Shown here piece after piece: positions 1 to 13,900 of a stretch of DNA of 54,356 nucleotides. Each line of letters starts with the position of its first letter. The stretch's first letter is position 1. The notes beneath the pieces were generated by a model, which was given only the letters and a program-made list of their open reading frames with translations, was not told where the DNA came from and did not search any database. The stretch is from Lingula anatina (taxonomy: Eukaryota; Brachiopoda; Lingulata; Lingulida; Lingulidae), in contig NW_019773743.1 of the NCBI RefSeq assembly GCF_001039355.2, positions 1 through 54,356 of the forward strand, given 5' to 3'. A program made the position numbers and the translations under genes.

Positions 1-166
1 ATATGCTTGCGTGTGTCGCCAGGGAGTACCACACTTTGCTTCTCATCTTCATCATGTTGACTTTGGCAAGTGATCTCAAAGCTTTCAGCATTTCCCTTAT
101 ACTGGCTCCAAGATAACAATATGGCGGTGCTGTCAGGCTGGGCTGTGATGATAGGCACATCAAGTG
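1..166 (-). CDS. FN3 domain 33, cut by the window edge
   Basis: The acceptor (AATAACAG) is at 167-168. The visible part reads LDVPIITAQPDS, then ILLSWSQYKGNAESFEITC, strands A to C of an FN3. The frame is open to base 1. The array and the gene's 3' end therefore continue beyond the window. Confidence 0.8.
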
Positions 167-2157
167 CTGTTATTGGGCAAAGAAAAACAATCGATGTAAT
201 TGATGTGTAATTAAAACCTAACTCGTAAGATACACGATAGTCCGTCGGTGCGTCCCTCAACTTAACATACATATATATATATGGACAGGTCTTTTTTTTT
301 TCAGAATAAATTAATAAATTAGCGAAAATAAAAATGGAATATATACATTTATGCTGTATACTTGTACTCTCTAAATCATGTTGGAATAAGTAATACACGA
401 CATAACCGGACCATACCTGTTGTAAATGCGAACGTGTAAATCTCACTTTCTTTTTTGTGGCGTACGCAGCATAGTGCAATGGTATAGTTAGTTCCAGGGA
501 TAAGATTAGCCAATTCATAGCTCGATTCAGTGCCACGTATCATTTTAGTCACTGGTTCACCTTTGTCTGTTTTGTATTCAAGGCGGTAGTGATCCACAAC
601 ACCCGCAGGAGGTTTCCAACTAATGGGGGCCGATTCCGCAGCTGGACTACCCACAAGTTTCACAGCGTCTGGTTGGCCTGGGCCTATTGGAGTTGACATT
701 TATATACAAATATCGGACAGGGCATTTGATTCCATGTTAACAGTGAACAGCGTATACAATGGCGTTACAAAATACTTAAATGTGTCTGCATGGTTACGAA
801 ATTTCGGGTGTATTACGTTCAAGTTATGATTTTTCCTAAATACGGTAAACAACGTTAAGGATTTCACCTCACATAAGTATGCCCAGAATGGTTTTATTAT
901 TATTATTATCATTATTATTGTATAAACCTGCATGGAAGGGGGAAGTGCATTAGCATGTGATAATTGAATACCTACGCTTTATTTCAAAGATTCAAAGCAA
1001 TATCAAAACTCAGGCGCTCATAAGCACAAACGAAGCTGTGTTATCAACTCCAGATTACTTACGTGTGGTGAATTCTGTTGTGGTTCTGGCTTCAGAGTCA
1101 GCACCGTCAATCACAGTTGATACTGCCACCATGTACTCCGTCCCAGGTTCCAAGTCTGTCAGTTTCAAGTTGGGTACATCTGTGCCTTTCGTTAACCACT
1201 TCGCCCATGGTGATTTCTCTTTATAATCAACGCGATATTCTACAGTCCCTGCAGTACCGTTATCTGCCCACGACAAATTAGCTGTTGTTTCTGATATACA
1301 GCCTACATGTATTTTTCCTGTTTTAATGGGATCTGAAAGCAGCGCAATTAAAGCAGACAATTTACAAAGTTTTGAGTCAAATTATTTACTAGTGTATTTA
1401 ACGAATAAACTGAAACTGTGCCCAGACAATCAATGCTGATGAAATTTGCATGTCTAAGTATGAAGAATAAATCGCAAAGATGAAAGGATGTTTAAAGGAA
1501 AATAAAAAATGTATAACGGGACATTATCAACTTGAATATTTATTTTTTTAAAAAACACAATTGGGACCTAACTGCATGTGATGCTGTAACATACCTGTTG
1601 TTGCCGACCAATGTTTCTTGTCGCTGGTTTTATCTCCGCACACCAGTTCAACATAACCTTTAATGTGTGTGTTGGGATTCAGTGGAGATATCAGCAACTG
1701 CTGGGGTTCTGTCGTAGATACATGTTTTGTTATTTTCTGAGTAGAGTCAGGCAGACAATATGTGACTACTGCATCGGTTACATCTGGTTCATCTTCCTTT
1801 CTACTCCATTTGAGTCTGATTGAATCTGGTCCAGTATCAATACTGCCCATCGACGGCTGTGAGGGTACTAAGTAAAAGAAATAGGAAGCGAGAAATGATT
1901 ATTTGATACGGAATTTAATGTCTCGTACAAGAGTGTATGTTTTCTTGGTTTATACCAAAATTGCAACGCTGGCTGATGTTATAAATTTTATCGTTTTTTT
2001 TATAAAACCTAAATTAGACAATTAAGTCAGAATTAAAATGGACATAAGCATATATGTGCAATTACAAAAAATGATGAGTATTAAAAAGCTATTGGAATAA
2101 GCTGATACAGGCTAAACATTATATTATGCTACCAGGTATAAATCTGTTCTGATTCCG

Positions 2158-2188
<31 letters not shown>

Positions 2189-5100
2189 TTTCCCACCATG
2201 CGTTACCTGTATAGAACGCTTTCCTCTCGCCACCTTGGCTTTCGCGTCCTTCTACACTGGACTTAACTTCCATGACGTACTTGGTCCCTTGTTTAAGGTC
2301 AATAATTGATCCCGTGACAGCAGGATATTGAACCGTGGTCTTTCGCTTTGCTGATGGGTTGTTAGCAGGCCAACATACGATATCATAACTCTTAACATTT
2401 CCATGTACAGGATGCCTCCAGGACACGTCGGCATAGGTGGAAAACCCTTGCACTTGTACATCAGTTACGCCAGCTGGTTCTGAAAAAATGATAACGTGTG
2501 AATTCTACTCGTTGTGAGTCCTGTGTAAGTGCACAGTAAGCAACATGTTTTACTTTCCCCCCATAAAATAGTAAAAACAATGTCATACCTACCGAAAAAG
2601 TAGATTCAACGGGTTGGTTATATAAATACGCATTTATATTTAGAATAATTTCTTTTAAGAATTAAAATTAATAATATCATTCAGAGATGTTTGAATCGTA
2701 ACAACTTTAGGTTTAGTGGTTGTTTAACTAATCTTTATAATTGGAACTGAGATAGCCTGGGCCATGTGCATGCATAACCTGCGACCATGTATAGACCGAT
2801 TTACCACAAAGCCTATTTTGCCTTTGTTTAATCATTAAATGCCCACTCATAAACAAATAGCCGGTTATGATAAAACGAGCAAGTCAAATTTAATATCACT
2901 ACCAAAACACTGGAAAATATATAACAATAATTTATTTACCAGTACTAAACGTTGTTTCCTGGAAATCGTCACTCTCCGTTCCTTGAAAGACAGCCTTCAC
3001 TTGAACCTTGTACTGTGACCCTGGTGTTAATGACTTAATTGTTGTCTGCAAAGTTTTAGATGACACTGTCGGGAAGGGTTCAGATCTGCGAGCGTTAATT
3101 TCCCAATAACTGATTTCAAAAGAGATGCCGCTGTTCTCCAGTTTACCTGGATAGGTCCAAGATATGTTTGCTGTATTCGATCCGGGGTTAACAGAAATAC
3201 CCGTGGGGGGCAAAGGAGCTGTAAAAATAACCAACAGGTTACGATAACAACAAAGTAACGGTATTGCACCACAAATACACATTGTTCAACGAAAGCAACA
3301 AATTATATGAGGGCAAGCTATCAGTCTAAAAACAAAAAACACATCACTTTCTATTCTTCTAAATTGTTTGCGCAATTCTTGCTCTACAACGAATCAATGT
3401 CTTTAATAGCTGTCAGTAAAATAAAATTAACATTTAATTGATTTTATCAAGTATTTATCTTTCATGCTCGTACGCTGCAATACTTTGCTGTGTGTGTGAA
3501 GATTATACCCGGTACCTGTATTGAAAGTGTGGGACGTAACGGCACTTTTCCTTGTTCCTTTTACCGTCATGACGGATACACGGTAACAAGTAGCAGGACG
3601 GAGATAATTGTACTTTGCGCTGAGTTCTTTTTTTATTTTCTCGTGTGTTTCGTTTGTTGTCAAGTTAGTTAGAGTGACAACCATGTGGTCGCACTGGCCA
3701 TTCGGCTCGTCCCATTCGATGTTGGCCGTTGAAGTAGATACTGACGTGTGAAAAACTGTTGCCGGCGGGAGAAGACCTGCAAAATAAAACAATTAAACTA
3801 ATTAAATATTATCAATCTGATGTAATGCTGTTCGATTGGTCTGTAATCGACTGTACAATAATGTACAAATTCACTTTTAATACATTTACTATTAAAATAC
3901 TTCCCTGTAATTTGTATTTCAAAATGATCTGCCGTTTTGTCACCGGTGTCACGTTGTGACAGTTTACGCAGTTTGTCTCCCAGAGCCGTCTCACTGATGT
4001 GGTAGTTGGAATCTTAGACCATTTTCCTTGCTGAGGTTGGGCTTTTCAATTGTTCAACCCTGTCAAGTCTGGCCTCTTTTACAGAACTTATATTCCTCTA
4101 TGTCGAGGATCATACTGTCTTTCATATTAAAATAGTTTTGTAGATGGGTATATACGGCAGAGTCATAAGTGTCACCAGAGTAAAGGACTTACCAGTAGTA
4201 ATATCAAACGGACCCCTTGTGCTTGATTTGTCTCCACAGTGAAAAGTGACTTCTGCTCTATATGAAGTGCCTGGTCGGAGATTATGTATGCTGGCTGTAG
4301 TCGCAGATACGTCAGTAATATCAGGTAATTGTGTAGTTTTTGTATTATCTCCTTTAACCCAATATTTTATCGTGATTTTGTCCACACCTGGTTCATCTAC
4401 CTTGACCCATTTCACTGTCAAGTCAGTTGCCGATGCTTCGTAACTAACGGTTGGTTTTGATGGTACTAAAATCAAGGTTCAACATGCACTGACATTATAT
4501 ACAATTTGATGGATACTACTACTCACAATGTGAAACGTACATATCATGAGACCCACTGTACAACTTAGACGGTTTCGTGATTATAGGTCTAGTGGCGACA
4601 TTTTAGCATTTGTGTATTAGATGATTCGTTCCAGGACTAAAGTACTTATGACACGTTAAATCCAGTTTCATTTTCACATCGCATTAATGAAACGTCGGCT
4701 TTTAACAGGTTTGTGAAATGTTAAAAACATCTGGGCTCAATTTAACAGACTATTGTATTGCGTTTTTATATTTACAAAATCCATGATAAGTTGTTTACCT
4801 GTATGTATTGTCATCTTTACTGGTTCACTCCTGGCTTCTAAGTTCGTACTGAAATAACTGATACTATTCACCTCCACATCATAAACACGCCCGGGTTGCC
4901 ATTCCAACAGGACGAGCCTCTCGGTTGAAATTTTATTGTCGCTAGTGATTTTTTTCGTTTGGTACATCTGATCCTCGCGGTATTTATAACGCACGTCATA
5001 GCAATCCTTCCGGCCCTTACATGTGCAATGTAAGGCGAGGTATTTGCTGGATAGATCACATTCAATGCTCGGTCTTTCAGGTTCTAGAAAACAACAGACA

Positions 5101-7820
5101 ACAAATGGTCCTAATATATTAATCTTTATAATGAAATTACTTTAAAAGATTGAACGTGGTACACTGTACACTATGTTTGTTTATGTGTTCATAACAATGT
5201 ACTGAATGTGTACTGACTGATTATATGTGCACGTTTATTGCTCTCTCGCTACATTAAGTGTGACATGTCAAGCGGTGCACTGTTTAACTTATTATGTTGA
5301 ACGAAAAAAGGTTTGGATTTTCTTATTTGTACAGTCCTTGGTGTACAATAATCAAGAGTTAACAACAATATGTAGTTATGGTTGAGCAAAATAAACACAC
5401 CTGTTGCAACTATGATGGTATCACCGGCTTCGTCTTTGGCACCATCTACCTCAGCGCATACTCTAAAGTGATACTTAAATCCGGGTTGAAGGTTTTCCAA
5501 AGTTTTAAAACAGCCTTCTACCATAACACTATTTTCGCCTCTGGACCGAAATCGTGCCAAAAAGCCGTTGTCTTCATCTTCCGATTGATGATATAATGTG
5601 TAGCGTTTTACTTTTCCATCAGGGGGAGTCCAATAGAGGGTGATTGAGCTTGTAGTCACCACTGTTTTTTCTTTTACAAATTCAGGGTTACCAGGAGCTT
5701 AAATATACAAGAGTAAATGATTCATGTCAATGTCGTGAATGCAGAATATACAATAGTATGTTTGTATGTGCGATTTAGCTTCTTAATGTATTACTATAAG
5801 ACGTTTGAAATCTCATTCCATCTAAGCGGATTGCCCACATTTCATGAACATTTAAATGATGTCAGATAAGAACAGACGCTTTCTGTTAAACTCTTCGTGT
5901 AATACCAACCTATCGTAACCGTTTTTGAAACCTCCTTGCTTGCCTTTTCGTTGCTGACTGCCACGACACTGAAAACATAGGTTTCTCCCTTTACAATAGG
6001 GTGGAGGTTATATTTACAGGTCATTGTGTGGAATGTTGTAATATCTTGCCCCATTGTAACTGTAACATCATATTTGGCAGTATCGCCGTCTGGCTTATCC
6101 CAAGTAAGTGTGTTCGTTGACGTATCCCACTTTAGACCGTGGACTGGTTCTGGATCTATGGAGAAAGGAGAAATATTAATGGTATAGGGTAAGGGTACAA
6201 ATAGGAGAGGAGTTAAAGGGATAATAACTCTTCGTATGAGATCTATATTTCACAATAAAAACATTGTGAATAACTCATAGAAATATAATACATTCTGTTT
6301 TACCACAAAAACGGCAGTTATAGCTATTATTCTGATATCTGAGCTTTTCTTTAGACCACGTGACCTCCACTGATAGCTATACTCTGTAAAAATCTCTTAA
6401 GAGATTTTAACAAAAAACCAAACATTTTAGAAAAAAAACAGGGACTAACTTTGGATGTAAAAATGGATTCATTAACCATTGGTAAGTATGGGAAAATTGT
6501 TGTTTACTCTAGGAAAATTAATTTTTTGGACGAATCGAAGAGTTATTATCCCTTTAAGCGTCTGTGATTGTAAAAATCCACAGTTAACACATACCTGCCC
6601 GTTGGGGTACACATACAAACTTGGTCAATGTTTTGCCCACCCCCCGGAATCCCATGTGTTTTTTGCATAAGGTCCGGTCCCACTGGCGTTAAGGCTGGAT
6701 TTTGGATGAATTGCGCACAAAATTGGTTGATATTTGCTAAACATCCGAAATATTCGTGATGCATGCTTGTATCATTCGGCTAGCATCCACACACGCCCGT
6801 TATTATCAACAGGGGCACTTTTTCCTTTCCCGAGATTTTTGAGCTGCTCAAAATTTTGGTCGCGGATGACATGCGCAATACATCCATATTAGATCCCAAG
6901 AAAATTTGTATCCTCAATCCATCCCCAATTCATCCTCTCATCAGTGTTACAATTGACTACGCCACATCTGTAATTTATTTTGAACATTGCTTTTTAATCC
7001 AAATACCATATGTAACATGACTCACTGTGCAGATAATGCAAAATGTCGGTGAAAATATCCTTATTTCATATCAAGCAATAGTAAACTTTTAAGGCAGTAA
7101 ACGCTTTTTAAATAGCTTTCACACAAGGGCAGTAGCGCATTTTAATTTGATCTGAAAACCAGATTCTTAATTTATCCATTGTATTACATTATTTTACCAA
7201 CCTTGCTCCAAAAAGGAACATGATTTCCGATTTTTATAATTTGCTAAAAAAACTGTTATCTTCATATATCATGTATTCAAATTAAGAAAAATGTGTGCCC
7301 CCTGTGATTTTCACAGAGGTAAAATAAAATAAACATAAATTTAAAATACGTGTGTATACAGAACAAATTATGAGAGAGGGGATTAAATATAACAGTTGGA
7401 GGAAAGCAAATATCAAATCTGCGTTTTGCAGATTTGATTTTACCTCTGTCAGTAGAAAAAACAGTTAAAAAACTTGTGTACCTGTTGCTCCTATGCAAAA
7501 CACCTCTCTGCTTGTAGAGTGACCGACCGCATCTTTCCATCCAGTTACTTGAAGAGAAAATTCGTACTTTCTGCCAGGGACTAAACCAGTTACTTTCAGA
7601 CTTTCAGCTGTAACCTCCGTATCATTTTGGAATTCTTCAGAAGTTTCAAAACTGCGATATCTCACGGTATATGACCAAGAACCTGTCGTGATAGATGGCG
7701 GTGCATCCCACTGCAAATGTATTGAGCGTGCGGTTGTTTCACTTTGTATCTCTCGGAAGTTTTCAGGGCATGGAAGATCTAGAATTAAAATAAATGTCAA
7801 CAATTCTGCTTAATATAATG

Positions 7821-7863
<43 letters not shown>

Positions 7864-10721
7864 AACAAATGTGTTTATAGTTTATTGTTTTGACTTAGTT
7901 ATTGCAGAGAAACATTTTAAATACATCATACAATACCATAATATAAACATGGTTTTAGTTCATATAATTCAGGTTAAATAATGTAAGCCAATCACCATTG
8001 TAGCATACGGCTTGCTTTGTATTTTTAAAAATTGTCAGAAGATAGGATGTACCTACCCGTGGCTGCTACAAACTGAGAAGGATCACTTCTCATCCCATTA
8101 CTTATAGCGTACACTTTATAGCTATAAGGAACACCAGGCGATATGTTATCAATGATACAATTTGGAGCATTTGAGCTCAGTGGCTGTCTTGTTGTTCGGT
8201 CCTTTCTCCCATATTCGATTTCATATCTACTGACATTGCCTTCGCTAGCACCCCAAGACAGAGATATTGATTCGTTAGTAGTAGTCTCTTCTTTTTTAAC
8301 TTCTCCAGGTTTACCCGGCTCTAGAATAAAAAAGTTCACAAAAACATTCTATACATATTTATATACACAGACATGTCTGTGTTTCGGAATATCTACAACT
8401 TAATGAAAAACAGTCGGTCTGATATAGCAGTAACCCCTGGTTGAAAGTAATTCCTCCAATTGGGCATTTACATGTCAATGTATACATATAGTAGAACACT
8501 CCAAGTACTATTGCATTGCACCTCTCAAAAACACTGTGGGAAACTTTTATATAAACAGTGTCGTTTCATACGATGTATACAGGTAAAATAGTATTGCTCA
8601 CTTGTTGCCTGTGTCAGCTGTTGTGGCAGACTGGGATAACTGTGAGTTATCGCAAAAATTCGGATTTCATAATTTGTGCCAGGATCAAGCTTTTCTAAAT
8701 TGCACTTGCTTTGCACACTTTCGGTTTGTTCATATCTTGCATCGCGTGCTTTTTCTTCATTGATGTCTAGATTTTTTTCCGACGCCTGTACATCACTGTC
8801 ACTTCCCTGTAGAAGTTGTTTTATCTGCGTCTCTGCGTTGCCCTCGTCTTGGTTGTCGGTGACTGATACTTGGACACTTCTGTACATGATAATGTACTTA
8901 TTGACAGCTCCTTCAGCTGGCATCCATTGCAAGTATAAACCCTTTGTACTTGCTACAATGCTACCTGGCACAATGGTACCTGGTCTTGCAGGAGCTGTAA
9001 AGTAGGAAATTCGTATTGGTATAGTAAAATTAAATACTGAACTTACCCTTAAAAGTGTACAGTAATTAATCTTCGAAATAATAATTCAAAACTGACCAAA
9101 GAGAGGACTGGAATCTACATTCACCTCAGGTCAACTCATAGTCTCCTGTGGTAGTATACGGTTATATAACCAATAGTATATCCTTGTTCAAAACACAGAA
9201 GTACCATTTGTAATAGCCTTTGGTTACTAAAGAACCAGATGCATACAATTCTACAAGAGGTATTATAATAATATGTTAACATATATATAAATATATTTAT
9301 GCTACTGATACCCGTAAAAGCCACACACGTGGCACATTTACTCCTTTGCCCATTGCTTAAAATAGCTGAAATACTGCAGTTGTATTCAGTTCCAGGTTCT
9401 AATCCATAGATTTCGGCAGTACGCCTGCTTTGCTCAACTTTCACTGGATTACGACCGACTCCATGGGCGTCATATATGATTTCAAAGTGAGCAATTATTT
9501 CTGTAGGCATATCCCATTTCAGCTTAACTGAGGTTGGATGCCGTCTCTTGTTCATTTGTGACCACGTCTGCTTGAAGTCTGTTGGTGTCGATGGATCTAA
9601 AGAGATACAGCGTGCATCGATGACCAGGATATGCTGATACAAGATTATGTGATAAACACAGTGAAATAATGATACAACCAAAACAGTAATCTATTTCCTT
9701 CTGAAAACGTAATAGAATTTTAATTTTTCGATAAAAGAGATAGATTGCTATTTATGAGTAATTTAATAGTTTAAATGTATTATTTATGTAAAGTGGATTT
9801 CCATAGTATATCTCTACAGTAGATTTTAGCAAAACGAAATACACTTACTGGTCCATATTGTGCGTTTGCTCGTTTCACTCTTTAGCAGTTCCTTTTTATG
9901 GTCCGTTACGCAGGTTGCTAATTTCACATAATACTCTGTAGCAGGTAATAAGTTCGTCAGTGTATATTCGCATTTTTTAGTTGTTTGTGGGTCCATGGAG
10001 CTAATGCCAGCTTGCTCACAAGACACTTCATAGCTGCACAAAGCTTGAACCGGTTCCCAACTTATGGTGACTGACGTCGTTTCGGTGTCCATTTGATGAT
10101 ACAGTACGGGTTTGGATGGCGCTGCAACACTCAAATGTATATAATAAGCGTAAGAAACATTTAAATAACTAGACATACTAATTATCAATTATCTGTTAAT
10201 TTCAGTGATTATGGTCAACCAATGTCCCGCATTCATACCGTAGTGTCACCTTTTGGTGTAGTGTAAAACGAAGCTGTAAAGGTTTATCGATGCTTTATTG
10301 TGCTGAAATTTTGCAAAGTCAAACCTAATGCGTGAATGTCATATAGACCATGCTAAATACTGCATCGTGCAAAAATCGATATCGTCGTAGTGCATTGGTG
10401 ATAAAATATAGAAAGTTGAATTGTCTGGACGCAAACGAACATACCTGTTGTAAATTGCAGGCTGCATGGGCCACTTTGGTCATGATCCGTTACTGAGAAA
10501 GCGTTTAGGTCATATATAGTCCCAGGGGTGACAGACAGTGGCGGTGACGGACTGCCTTTTGTTGTTAGCTTTTTCAGATCTTTCTTACTGCCGTTTGGGA
10601 AATACTCAAAGGACATAAGTTTGAATTCCCCACGTGGCCTTTTCCAACACACCACATATGCACCTTCGCGAAACTGTATAGTGATCAATTCGGCTTTTGG
10701 AACCTCTGGAACTGAAGGCAC

Positions 10722-10780
<59 letters not shown>

Positions 10781-10890
10781 GAGAATATAATCGATTAACT
10801 TTAGTCCCTGACGAGGTCTCCGGGCCGAAACAGCTGTAGGGACTTATATTAATTAAAATAGAAAGAACAGATTAACTTTGTTCGTATTTT

Positions 10891-10961
<71 letters not shown>

Positions 10962-13900
10962 CAAGTCACAGGCCAGATCCCAATTAAGTCCATTTCCTAA
11001 GTGCCCCCGACCAGATCCCAAGAAGCACATGGCCCAGACCACATCCCAATTGGGTAACTGCATTGATAACAGCATAATGAGTATGTTAATTGGTAAGGTA
11101 ATTTAAAGGTAAGCTGTCAGTTCGTTTCTATGGAATGTGGAATTCAGTAGGGGATGTCATAGATCAAGGCACACATTATGGTACTTACAGGTGTGGCAAA
11201 TAAAATATATATGTATTCATATGTGAAAAAGTTAAAATTAAATACAGTATAATGAAGATATTTCAAAATAAATTGAATAAGTATCTAGAAAAGATAAGTA
11301 TCTCGAAGAAATAGCAAGGAAAGCTAACAGTGTTTCATTTGTACAATTGGGGTGTGGTCTTGGCTAGTTAGAAAGTGGACTAGATTGGGATATGCCCTGT
11401 GTCATATATATATATATATATATATATATTCGTATTTATCATTTTATGAAAAATACACGTTCAAGATTCACATTTAATTGAGCAATTCCTGAAATGCATT
11501 TAAGATTAACCAAAAAGTATAGCAAAATTTGGAGTTTATCTTATTACCTACACCCAATCACTATCAGCCAAATACATTCAACACATACAAATACATTCAA
11601 GTTTGTTTAAAATCTAAACACTTAACAGAACAATATCTCTTATGAACCTGTGCTTGTTTGGCATTCTACGTAGATGCTCCTCCTGCCTGTTTGTGATGTA
11701 GCGGAGATCAGACATTGGTACATCATTCCGGGAGTCAAATTTCCTACTTTGTGCCCGATGGTTTTCGGTCCTAGTTTATGGGGGGTTTCATTGCCATCTG
11801 TGTCCCTGATGATCAGTGTATATCCTTTAATATCACCTCTGCTTGCCTCCCATTCCAATGTTAACGTTGTCGTTTCTCTAAGATGTTTAAGGCAAGAAAA
11901 GTGCTGTGGTGGCTCTGGATCTATACAATAAAAAAGAGTGATTAGAGGTACTAATTTATCAACATAGTTGACCCTATTGCTGTGTCTTTAAGATTGTAGT
12001 CAAAATATTTTAGTAATTAGAGTACAAACCTGTAAAACAATCAAAGTTCACATGTTCACTCTTTAGTTTCCCTTTGAACAGGGTACGAATCCAACCAGTG
12101 TAATGGGTGCTCGGTTGCAGATCGGTTAATACATATGTCTTCCCTGTACTAAGGTCACTACATGTCCCAGTATCAGTGCCATCTTTCTTGCAAAATATCT
12201 GATATCTTTCAAACTTTCCTTCAGGAACGTCCCAACACAATGTTATCGTGTTCTTGGTGACAGTAACCCCAGCCTTCGGCAGTGAGGGTGGATCAGGAGC
12301 TGTAAAAAGTTAACGACAGGAAGAAAAAGTGACGTTTTCAATTATACATTTGAATATTACATATTTTGCATGCTTAGAGAATCTTCCGACTGCTTAGATG
12401 GGACGTTTTAATGTATCAGAGACTGGTATATCTATATCATAAAGTGCTATAAAATACACGGTTATGCTATAAAGAATTAGGTAATTAAAAACATTTTCTC
12501 ACGACAAGAGACTTAACATGAATCTTAAAGTTAGCTTGGCTCATTTCTATTCGCTGCAATAAAAAGCTCACATATATACAACACCAAATATACTTATTAT
12601 AGGCTTAAGAGTTTTTCCTGGTGATTCAAATGTTTTTATACTCACCTTTTTGTAGAGGGATGCAACATGGTTTACTTTCTTTTTCAAAACTGTAACATCT
12701 TATTTCAATTCTGTAGCCCATACCAGGAACTATCTTATTGATCACCACGTTTGGTTTTAGTGATTCTATGTTTCGTTGGTATGACTCGTTGTCTTCCTGC
12801 TTGACCGAGATTTTGTACCCGTCAACTTTACCAACTGGCCGATCCCATTTAAGGGTAAAAGTCTTTACTCCCTCAGTCACGCCTATTTTTCCTTTATCAA
12901 CCATGTCAGGGACTGGACAAAGAAAAACGATACAACCAGATGGATGGATGGTTATTAAATCATATTTACACGTGTAACATTTCGATTTTCAAGTTAACTT
13001 ATTTAGATAACATATGATACAATCATTACAACTCCTTAAAAGGGGTGAAGTTAGTTCTAAAATTAATGTATTGTAACTGCAAAATTAGCCTCCCAGTTAA
13101 ACATTTCAGGGAATATACGTACTTGCAACAAAGGTTTCCGTTCGTTCCTTGCTTTCTATACCGTTCACCAGAGTAGCGATTTCTACATAATTCTTTTTTC
13201 CCGGTTCAAGTTCGACCAGAGAAAACACGCATTCATCTGTGTATTTATTAATTTTATCCTCTTTTTTGTATTTCCAGTGAGAAACCCTAAAACTTTCCCA
13301 ATTCCCGAATGGGGGTACCCAAGAAAGAGTTGCCGATCTTTCCTGTGCTTGTATCTCGATTTTACCAACTTCATCTGGATCTGTAAGGTGACACAAAATA
13401 CAATAAAATACACTGGTTTTAATTCGCCTGTAAATGTACATTGATAAATTACGACAGAAAATTTACAACAGGATAAATAGTTATTGAAGCAAGTAAAGCT
13501 ATAAATACAGGGAAACACAAGCATCTTTATATATGAAATACCTGTGTAAACATCCAATGGGTCACTTGTTGTGTATGCATTGTCAGTAACCGTGCGAATT
13601 ATCACTTCATATTTAGTCCCTGGAAGCAGGTCATCAAATATTGCCTCTGTGTCGTTGTCTCGAGGTATTTTCTTAGTTCGGACAGATTCATGATCTCTGA
13701 TTAATTGGATCTCATAATACCGAATCTCGCCTTCAGCGGGTTTCCACGTTATTTTCAAAGACCTAGTGCCCTTGTCACTGCACTCTGGAGTGCATTCGGC
13801 TGGTCCTGAAATAGAAAGGATACAATTATCATCATGGACCAAAGAGGCTCTGATGTTATCTAAGCCGTATTTTGTAATTATTGTATCTGGGTTACATTGT

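Noticed and set aside
6546-6764. 72-codon minus-strand frame with a GGCAG|GTATGT donor-like end
   Set aside because: No FN3 signature, no fitting acceptor in phase 1, and FN3-22 joins FN3-23 directly in the correct phase.
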